From Verrucomicrobiota bacterium (GTDB taxonomy: Bacteria; Verrucomicrobiota; Verrucomicrobiae; Limisphaerales; UBA11358): a DNA stretch of 47,076 nt. The notes under the pieces are model-generated. The model did no database searches. It was given only the letters and a program-made list of their open reading frames with translations, and was not told the origin of the DNA. The stretch spans positions 1-47,076 of the forward strand of contig JACZKP010000200.1 in the NCBI GenBank assembly GCA_014860005.1, given 5' to 3'. This document shows, piece after piece, positions 41,091 through 47,076 of the stretch (position 1 is the first letter of the stretch; every line of letters begins with the position of its first letter). A program made the translations under genes and the position numbers.

Positions 41091-41717
41091 ACCAAACCTT
41101 TCCAGCAGCGTGCGCAACACCACTGGCTCGTCCTCGCGCGGCAGGCGTTTGAAATCCTGGTAATCCAAATCCCCGACCAGCAGTTCGTCCTCGCGGATGC
41201 AGCCCAACTCCTGCGGATGTTTGCGTACCTTCCGCACCACGGCGGCGGCGTAGCGGCTGAGCACCTCCGGCCGCAGTAGGATGAAGCCGCCAAAGTCCAG
41301 CCGCTGGATCATGCCCGGCCCGGCCAGCAGGCCCACCACCGCCTCCAACTCCGCCAGCTCGAAATGCTCCCCGCGCAGCGTCATCTCCATCCGCTGCTTC
41401 AATTCGGCCAGGCGGATCAGGACCAGGCCGCTGTCGCGCAAGCTCAGGATTTCCTGCTTCAGCCGGTGATAGAGCGCGGGCGACGTTGTCTCCGGGATGC
41501 TCTTCCAATCAATTGCCAGCACGATGGCTTCGCGGAGTTGGTCGCATCCTTTTCCGGTCTTCGCGCTCGTCTCATGCAGCGGGCCAAGGAAGCGGCGTTC
41601 CCCCATGAACTTCTTCATGCTGGCGGCGCTGACCACGAGGCCGCCGCGATCAGTGCGCGCGGCAGCAGCAGCTTGGCAAACGGTTTCCGCGCCGCCTTCT
41701 GGAGGTCGCGGTCCCAA
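40998..41717 (-). CDS. COR-like/winged-helix fragment after the Roc GTPase (split gene)
   Basis: The frame shows homology-like content from about 41,690 (GGLVVSAASMKKFMGERRF) through LHETSAKTGKGCDQLREAIV, IDWKSIPETTSPALYHRLK and LIRLAELKQRMEMTL to LDFGGFILLRPEVLSRYAA and VLRTLLERFG. SAKTGKG is the G5-type element of a Ras-like GTPase. The rest resembles the COR region of Roco proteins. A missing G at about 41,665 separates it from the WD40/Roc frame. The last residues of the ORF are repeat-encoded and not native. It belongs with the neighbouring fragments to one ancestral gene. Confidence 0.6.
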   Translation of the reverse strand: MGPRPPEGGAETVCQAAAAARTDRGGLVVSAASMKKFMGERRFLGPLHETSAKTGKGCDQLREAIVLAIDWKSIPETTSPALYHRLKQEILSLRDSGLVLIRLAELKQRMEMTLRGEHFELAELEAVVGLLAGPGMIQRLDFGGFILLRPEVLSRYAAAVVRKVRKHPQELGCIREDELLVGDLDYQDFKRLPREDEPVVLRTLLERFGQPGRAKENSPAIHRWVLGRRGNESRQGRKK

Positions 41718-43018
41718 TGACCCAGCCCCTCAAAAGGATTTTCGTTCTGCGGATTGAACACCAGCACCGCTGCCGCGGTATCATCCATGAAGAGCTGATG
41801 CACCAGGCGATAATCCACCTGCCCCGCGAAATCCCACAGCCAAATTTCGCGCTCCACGCCGGCTTCCTTCTGGTCATGTCGCAACGGCCAGTGGGTCGCC
41901 CAGGCTCCGTCGGTGGAAGGAAGCGGTTTGGCGTCTTCGACCTTGATGCCGTGGGCGAGGTAGTTGGAGAGACCCGTCTTGCCCACGCCGCTCTCGCCGA
42001 CGAGCAGGACTTTGGCGTTCGTGTAATGAACTTGCACCGGCGTGATCGGCGAGAGCGGCACGGTGATCTGCGGTGCTCGGTGTTTGGCCACGAACTCCGA
42101 CAGGTCCCACAAGCGAATCGTCCTGTCCCAAGAAGCTGAAAGAGTGGCCAGTCCACTTGGACTAAAACTTACTCCATACACGCCCATCTCATGACCTCGG
42201 AAGACATATAGACACTGGCCGCTCATCAGATCCCAGATGCGGAGTGTTTTATCGCCAGAGGCAGAAATCGCGTGGCGACCGTCTGGGCTCATCGCGACGG
42301 CATGAACGGCGTCCGAGTGGCCTTCGAACACGCGGACACACTGACCGCTTCGCACATTCCAATATCGAAGTGTAGTGTCTGAAGAACAGGACAACGCGTA
42401 ACGATAATTAGGGGAAAACATAACACCCTCTACGCTTCCGGTATGGCCTGAAAATGTTCGCATTTCAAATCCAGTTTCCACATCCCACAACTTCATTGTC
42501 TTATCTCCAGAACCAGACAGGGCTAAACTTCTATCCTCGCTCAAATCTACGCCGTAAACGATGTTCTTATGGCCTGTCAGCACCTGACAGCACTTGCCAG
42601 TCTCCATGTCCCAAATCCTTATTGTTCTGTCGCCCGCCCCCGAGACTGCCCAATGATTGTCGGGACTCAACTTGATGCTATAAACGGTGGCGGAATGGCC
42701 TTTCAGTTTGCGAATGCACTCTCCGCTCGCCAAGTTCCATACGCAAATCGGCTTATCACCCGACCCGGAGACGGCAAACTTTCCATCAGTAGTCATGGCA
42801 ACACACTTCACGCTATTCGTATGCCCCTTGAAGAGTCGCAGGCATCTACCGCTACCTACATTCCAAAGCCTCATTGTCCTGTCCCAAGAACCCGAAATGG
42901 CGCGCTTGCCATCAGCGCTAAAGGAAACGCAATTCACGAAGTCAATGTGTCCTGCATAAACGCGGCATTTAGCAGTTATAGCGTCATCAACCTCGGTTTT
43001 CAGCGTCGAAGAGCGCAA
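41615..43018 (-). CDS. Seven WD40 repeats followed by a Roc-type GTPase domain (split gene)
   Basis: This is a 467-residue frame. Seven WD40 repeats are visible from their last strands: SGSWDRTMRLWNV, SGSGDKPICVWNL, SGAGDRTIRIWDM, SGSGDKTMKLWDV, SCSSDTTLRYWNV, SASGDKTLRIWDL and SASWDRTIRLWDL. Together they would form one propeller. The Roc GTPase starts KVLLVGESGVGKTGLSNYL (Walker A) and has IWLWDFAGQVDYRLVHQLF (G3) and VLVFNPQNENPFEGL. The frame ends early (SWSAPPA) because of a one-base deletion near 41,665. At the other end, homology continues upstream of the TTG at 43,018 (INWRPGDREEGYVRLVEALR), but in another frame than the TIR part, because of an A6 run at 43,075-43,080. Confidence 0.8.
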   Translation of the reverse strand: MRSSTLKTEVDDAITAKCRVYAGHIDFVNCVSFSADGKRAISGSWDRTMRLWNVGSGRCLRLFKGHTNSVKCVAMTTDGKFAVSGSGDKPICVWNLASGECIRKLKGHSATVYSIKLSPDNHWAVSGAGDRTIRIWDMETGKCCQVLTGHKNIVYGVDLSEDRSLALSGSGDKTMKLWDVETGFEMRTFSGHTGSVEGVMFSPNYRYALSCSSDTTLRYWNVRSGQCVRVFEGHSDAVHAVAMSPDGRHAISASGDKTLRIWDLMSGQCLYVFRGHEMGVYGVSFSPSGLATLSASWDRTIRLWDLSEFVAKHRAPQITVPLSPITPVQVHYTNAKVLLVGESGVGKTGLSNYLAHGIKVEDAKPLPSTDGAWATHWPLRHDQKEAGVEREIWLWDFAGQVDYRLVHQLFMDDTAAAVLVFNPQNENPFEGLGHWDRDLQKAARKPFAKLLLPRALIAAASWSAPPA

Positions 43019-43413
43019 GGCTTCAACAAGCCTGACATAACCCTCCTCCCTGTCTCCCGGGCGCCAGTTGATGTAAAAAATTGCGCCAAGGAGCCTTTGA
43101 TGGGGGCGTCGTCGAGCCGCACGGGAATGAAGCGGCGCTCCTTATTTAGCGGGTCGCGAAACCGGAACGTGCCCGCCTCCAACTGCGCCCAGTCCGAGCC
43201 GAAAGCATTGGCCGACATGCAGAGCGCCAGCATGCGCGAGTGCTCCAGCCCTTCCTCGATCTTCGCCAGGATGCTGTCGCCGGGCTTGAGCACCCATTCA
43301 TCGAACCACACCTTCAGCCCGTCTGCCTGCAACCGCTCCGCCAGCGGGCGCACCACCGCCTTGTCCTTCGCGCTGTGACTCAGAAATACGTCGTATTGGA
43401 ACTCGTCGGCCAT
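43000..43413 (-). CDS. TIR domain protein (N-terminal part of a split TIR/WD40/Roc gene)
   Basis: This is a TIR domain of about 137 residues. It starts YDVFLSHSAKDKAVVRPLAE, has GLKVWFDEWVLKPGD (box 2) and ends in FIPVRLDDAPIKGS. The motif GSDWAQLEAGT holds the Glu expected at the catalytic position of NAD+-cleaving TIR domains. The ATG at 43,413 fits. After LAQFF the frame is lost. Adding one base to the T6 run (A6 on the plus strand at 43,075-43,080) restores FFYINWRPGDREEGYVRLVE and joins it to the WD40 frame. It is likely the N-terminus of a multidomain conflict-type protein. Confidence 0.8.
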   Translation of the reverse strand: MADEFQYDVFLSHSAKDKAVVRPLAERLQADGLKVWFDEWVLKPGDSILAKIEEGLEHSRMLALCMSANAFGSDWAQLEAGTFRFRDPLNKERRFIPVRLDDAPIKGSLAQFFTSTGARETGRRVMSGLLKPCALRR

Positions 43414-43679
43414 AGTCGGTCTGGCGTAGCGGAAGCGGTTTAGCGCAAGCCGCCGCCCTTGGCAATCTCTCAGATGCCCAGGGACATTGGAATGCGCAGA
43501 ATGAGCGGAAAGGCTCGGTTGGCGTTTGGTCGCTCGCGGGTTTGGATATTGCCCGCCGGCTTTGAGAAAACGCATGCATCCCGGCAGGTTCGCACCCTCA
43601 CACCCCGGAGGCTTGACGCCCGCGCGGTCTGCCTCCACTGTTTTGACCGCCGCAGGACTCGTTGGGCACGGCGTTTTTT

Positions 43680-46541
43680 ATGAGCGAAACACACAATCCA
43701 TTTGGCACGTTACAAACTTTTGACTTGGGCAATGGCCGCGAGGGTCATATCCATTCATTACCCGCGCTGGAACAAGCCGGCATCGGCCCGGTTTCAAAAC
43801 TGCCCGTCTCCATTCGCCTGGTGCTGGAATCCGTCCTTCGCAATTGTGACGGCAAACGCGTGAGCGAAGCTGCTGTCCGCGCATTGGCGAATTGGAGGCC
43901 CAACGAACCGCGCACGGAGGAAATCCCGTTTGTCGTCGCGCGCATCGTCTTGCAGGATTTCACCGGTGTGCCCCTTCTGGTGGATCTCGCGGCGATGCGA
44001 TCCGCCGTGGCCAAACTCGGCAAGAATCCCAAGATCATCGAACCGCTCGTACCGGTGGACCTCGTGGTGGACCATTCCGTGCAGGTGGATTTTTCCGGAT
44101 CGGCGGAGGCGTTGCAGAAGAATCTGGAGATGGAATTTCAACGCAATCGGGAGCGCTACCAGTTTCTGAAGTGGGGCATGCAGGCGTTTGAAACCTTCAA
44201 AGTCGTTCCGCCCGGCATCGGAATCGTGCATCAGGTGAATCTCGAGTATCTGGCGAAAGGCGTGCTGTCCGCTCCATCAACCATCAACCATCAACCATCA
44301 ACCGTTTTCTTCCCCGACACACTCGTCGGCACCGATTCACATACCACCATGATCAACGGCCTTGGCATCGTGGGCTGGGGCGTGGGCGGCATTGAAGCGG
44401 AGGCCGGCATGCTGGGGCAGCCGGTATATTTTCTCACACCGGACGTGGTGGGCGTTCATTTGACGGGTGCATTGCGTGAGGGCGTGACGGCCACCGACCT
44501 CGCGCTGACGATCACGCAACTGCTGCGCAAGGCGAAGGTGGTGGGCAAGTTTGTTGAATTCTTCGGACCGGGCGCCACCGCGCTGCCCGTGGTGGATCGT
44601 GCGACCATTGCGAACATGGCGCCCGAATACGGCGCCACGATGGGTTTTTTCCCGATTGACGGTGAGTGCGTGAACTATCTCCGCGCCACCGGTCGCAGCG
44701 AAGAGCACTGCCGGATCTACGAGAATTACTATCGCGCGCAAGGATTGTTCGGCATTCCGGCGAAGGGAGACATTGCCTACTCGCAGGAACTCGAATTCGA
44801 TCTTGGGACGGTCGTGCCGAGTGTCGCCGGCCCGAAACGGCCCCAGGACCGCATCGAACTACCGAAACTGAAGGAGGAATTTCTCGGCTCGCTTACCCGG
44901 CCCGTCACGGAAAATGGTTTCGGCAAGAAACCAGAAGAACTGCGCACGATGGCGCGCGTCAACACCGCCAGTGATGTGCATCCGTTGATTGACCACAGCT
45001 ACGGCCATCGCAAGCTGGGCGTCGAGGCGAGCGAATCCGAAATGCGCGATCAGCACCCCTCGCCGGACACACCCGAGCAACTGCCGCCCGGCTCGTTCCC
45101 GAAAGCCGAGAGCGAATTGCACCACGGCAGCGTATTGATCGCGGCGATCACCAGTTGCACCAACACCTCGAATCCCAGCGTGATGCTGGCGGCGGGACTC
45201 GTGGCGAAGAAGGCGGTGGAGCGCGGTCTGACGGTGAATCCGGTTGTGAAGGCGTCGCTCGCACCCGGTTCGCGGGTGGTCACGGATTATTTGAACCAGA
45301 CCGGATTGCAGCCATATCTCGACAAGCTCGGCTTCAATCTGGTGGGCTACGGTTGCACCACCTGCATCGGCAATTCCGGCCCGCTGTCGTCTCCCGTCGA
45401 GGACGCGATCAACAAGTATGATCTGATTGCCGCCTCAGTGTTGTCGGGCAATCGCAACTTCGAGGCGCGCGTGCATCAAAGCATCAAGGCGAATTTCCTC
45501 ATGTCGCCGCCGCTCGTCGTGGCGTTCGCACTGGCGGGCCGGGTGGACATTGATCTGGCCAACGAACCCCTTGGCACCGGCAAGGATGGCAAGCCGGTTA
45601 ACCTGCGCGACCTCTGGCCCAGTTTGCGCGAGGTGCGCGACCTGATGCAGGCGGCGCTGCAACCGGAAGTGTTCCGCCGGCTGTATCAAGACTTCGCCGC
45701 CCAGAATCCCAAGTGGAACGAAATTCCCTCGTCCGTCGGGAACGTTTACGAGTGGGATCAGAATTCGACCTACATTCAAGAGCCGCCATTTTTTGAGAAT
45801 TTCTCCCTGCAAGCCGGTGAAATTCGCGAGATCAAGAACGCCCGGGCGCTGGCGATTTTCGGCGACAGTGTCACCACGGATCACATTTCGCCGGCTGGCT
45901 CGATCAAGAAGACTTCCCCGGCGGGAAATTACCTGATGAAGCACGGCGTGCTGCCGGTGGATTTCAACAGCTACGGTTCGCGCCGGGGCAACGACCGCGT
46001 GATGACGCGTGGCACGTTCGCCAATGTGCGGATCAAGAATCTCATGGTGCCCGGTGTTGAAGGCGGGGTGACGAAACTCCAGCCCGGCGGCGAACAGACG
46101 AGCATTTACCACGCGGCCATGGAATACGCGAAATCGAAGACGCCTCTCGTGGTGCTGGCCGGTCAGGAATACGGCACGGGCAGTTCGCGTGATTGGGCGG
46201 CCAAAGGAACGGCGTTGCTGGGCGTGCGGGCGGTCATTGCCCAGAGCTTCGAGCGCATCCACCGCAGTAATCTGGTGGGCATGGGTGTGCTGCCGCTGCA
46301 ATTCAAAGACGCGACCACCGCGCAATCGCTGAAGCTCGACGGCACGGAAACCTACGACATCGTCGGTCTCACTGCGGGAATCAAACCGCAGCAGGACCTT
46401 GCCCTCCGCATCACCCGCAAGGACGGAACATCCGATGAAGTGGCCGTGCGCTGCCGCATTGATACACCCATCGAGATTGATTATTACCAGCACGGCGGAA
46501 TCCTGCCGTATGTGTTGCGGCAGTTGGTGGCGAATGCGTAG
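43680..46541 (+). CDS. acnA: Aconitate hydratase, AcnA type, with an internal heptamer tract
   Basis: This is a 953-residue 4Fe-4S enzyme that isomerises citrate and isocitrate in the TCA cycle. Diagnostic stretches are [31 protein letters not shown] (first cluster Cys), [14 protein letters not shown] (two cluster Cys) and [14 protein letters not shown] in the swivel domain. All three iron-sulphur cysteines are present, so the enzyme should be functional. Just before FPDTL, residues 199-208 ([10 protein letters not shown]) come from (CCATCAA)4 at 44,274-44,301, where the family has another short segment. The ATG at 43,680 is chosen. A GC hairpin and T6 (CGGCGTTTTTT) lie directly upstream. Confidence 0.95.
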   Translation: MSETHNPFGTLQTFDLGNGREGHIHSLPALEQAGIGPVSKLPVSIRLVLESVLRNCDGKRVSEAAVRALANWRPNEPRTEEIPFVVARIVLQDFTGVPLLVDLAAMRSAVAKLGKNPKIIEPLVPVDLVVDHSVQVDFSGSAEALQKNLEMEFQRNRERYQFLKWGMQAFETFKVVPPGIGIVHQVNLEYLAKGVLSAPSTINHQPSTVFFPDTLVGTDSHTTMINGLGIVGWGVGGIEAEAGMLGQPVYFLTPDVVGVHLTGALREGVTATDLALTITQLLRKAKVVGKFVEFFGPGATALPVVDRATIANMAPEYGATMGFFPIDGECVNYLRATGRSEEHCRIYENYYRAQGLFGIPAKGDIAYSQELEFDLGTVVPSVAGPKRPQDRIELPKLKEEFLGSLTRPVTENGFGKKPEELRTMARVNTASDVHPLIDHSYGHRKLGVEASESEMRDQHPSPDTPEQLPPGSFPKAESELHHGSVLIAAITSCTNTSNPSVMLAAGLVAKKAVERGLTVNPVVKASLAPGSRVVTDYLNQTGLQPYLDKLGFNLVGYGCTTCIGNSGPLSSPVEDAINKYDLIAASVLSGNRNFEARVHQSIKANFLMSPPLVVAFALAGRVDIDLANEPLGTGKDGKPVNLRDLWPSLREVRDLMQAALQPEVFRRLYQDFAAQNPKWNEIPSSVGNVYEWDQNSTYIQEPPFFENFSLQAGEIREIKNARALAIFGDSVTTDHISPAGSIKKTSPAGNYLMKHGVLPVDFNSYGSRRGNDRVMTRGTFANVRIKNLMVPGVEGGVTKLQPGGEQTSIYHAAMEYAKSKTPLVVLAGQEYGTGSSRDWAAKGTALLGVRAVIAQSFERIHRSNLVGMGVLPLQFKDATTAQSLKLDGTETYDIVGLTAGIKPQQDLALRITRKDGTSDEVAVRCRIDTPIEIDYYQHGGILPYVLRQLVANA
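44274..44301 (+). repeat. (CCATCAA)4 perfect heptamer repeat within aconitase
   Basis: There are four exact 7-bp units. They encode a polar Thr/Asn/Pro loop and keep the reading frame. Because 7 is not a multiple of 3, loss or gain of one unit would shift the frame. A lone unit occurs at 7212-7218. Confidence 0.9.
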
Positions 46542-46546
46542 TCCCC

Positions 46547-46614
46547 GGAGCGCCGGTCTCCGACCCGGCGTGTTTCTGCCAATGCCAACGTGCCGGCTCG
46601 GAGAGCGGCGCTCC
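46547..46614. repeat. REP-like hairpin (GGAGCGCCGGTCTCC type) after aconitase
   Basis: The left arm 46,547-46,570 is identical to 34,675-34,698. The right arm (46,591-46,614) is its diverged reverse complement. It begins five bases after the aconitase stop and ends at a RAYT fragment. Confidence 0.8.
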
Positions 46615-46616
46615 AA

Positions 46617-46820
46617 ACGCTACGCTGGGAACGCGAATACTGGGACACGTTTATGCGCGATGAGGCGCAAGAACGGAAAGCCATTCGCTACATCGAGAAC
46701 AATCCGCTGAATGCCAAACTGTGCCGAAAGCCGGAGGATTGGAGATTCAGCAGCGCCCAATTCCGCGACCAGTATTGCCGGCTGAAGTTGCCAACATGCG
46801 CGGGGCAAATATGTGCCTGA
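46617..46820 (+). pseudogene. C-terminal remnant of a RAYT-type (REP-associated tyrosine) transposase
   Basis: The frame contains EREYWDTFMRDEAQERKAIR and YIENNPLNAKLCRKPEDWRF, then SSAQF. This is the C-terminal signature of Y1_Tnp/RAYT proteins. The N-terminal part with the HUH motif and catalytic Tyr is absent, and the frame begins in REP-like sequence. It is the only transposase sequence in the window and lies directly beside a REP-like hairpin, the classical RAYT arrangement. The last 250 bases of the window (46,821-47,076) show nothing recognisable. Confidence 0.75.
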
Positions 46821-47076
46821 CCGAACCGGCCTGGCATGCTCATGGCGCGAATGAAAAATCTTTAAGCCATGCCGCGTGACGCATCATTGCTACGGCGAGA
46901 GGAAACGGCGTCAGCGCCAGGGCAGCCGTCGCGCATGTTAACCCGACTTCCGCTATTCGACTGGGGAAACAGCGATTTTTCGGGGTCTTTGTTTCGTAAG
47001 TTGTTGCCCATGTGGCTGCGGATTTCTCAAATGTGCTGTAGTGCAGACCAACCCTCTTTTTCTTTGCGTGGGCCTG

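Noticed and set aside
43640..43679. GC hairpin followed by T6 just before aconitase as a terminator
   Set aside because: The stem is short (CGCCG/CGGCG), the loop is long, and the T-run touches the start codon, so it is too weak to list as a terminator.
45435..46616. 393-codon minus-strand frame opposite aconitase
   Set aside because: It is a shadow of a conserved gene in a GC-rich genome, with composition unlike a real protein.

Overview
The window looks like chromosomal DNA of a verrucomicrobium, probably of the Pedosphaera/Limisphaera side of the phylum. This is an inference. It rests on an exopolysaccharide (EPS) locus with an exosortase, Tat-exported Gfo/Idh/MocA oxidoreductases, DUF1080 and DUF2961/GH172 proteins, a HAF-repeat secreted protein, few clear Shine-Dalgarno sites, and a heavy load of small interspersed palindromic and tandem repeats. 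No rRNA, tRNA, CRISPR array, integrase or intact transposase was seen.

Region 1 (1-22,900) is the EPS locus. It holds four GT4 glycosyltransferases (the first broken by a repeat), a GT2 glycosyltransferase, two polytopic polymerase/ligase-type proteins, a carbamoyltransferase, an exosortase fused to an EpsI-like domain, and a WecA/TagO-type priming transferase. It also holds a NusG/RfaH-like antiterminator, a Wzc-type chain-length regulator/tyrosine kinase, a Wza-type export protein, an outer-membrane beta-barrel protein and a PAP2 phosphatase. Together these cover priming on undecaprenyl phosphate, sugar addition, modification, polymerisation and export. No Wzx-type flippase was recognised in the window.

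Region 2 (22,890-39,700) is mostly housekeeping and catabolic. It holds a GNAT protein, an HGSNAT/DUF5009-like membrane acyltransferase, a decayed DUF3445-like gene, the HAF/PKD secreted protein, a beta-carbonic anhydrase, PurE, a DUF1080 protein, PgsA and two peroxiredoxins. A probable small integron-type cassette pair follows (a lipoprotein and an ICMT-like methyltransferase with an attC-like site), next to a remnant of an MmeI/YeeA-type DNA methyltransferase. The region ends with a GH172-like protein divergent from two Tat-exported oxidoreductases.

Region 3 (39,700-47,076) holds an MBL-fold remnant and a large minus-strand gene for a TIR - seven WD40 - Roc GTPase/COR-like - zinc-ribbon/DUF4365 (PD-(D/E)XK-like) protein. 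That gene is broken by two one-base frameshifts and a roughly 205-bp palindromic element. Aconitase follows, carrying a (CCATCAA)4 heptamer inside its coding sequence, then a truncated RAYT-type transposase beside a REP-like hairpin.

The most unusual themes are (i) 7/8-bp tandem repeats and REP-like hairpins that sit inside genes or supply their stop codons, (ii) the multidomain TIR/WD40/Roc/nuclease gene, which resembles conflict or defence proteins, and (iii) the integron-like cassette without a visible integrase.
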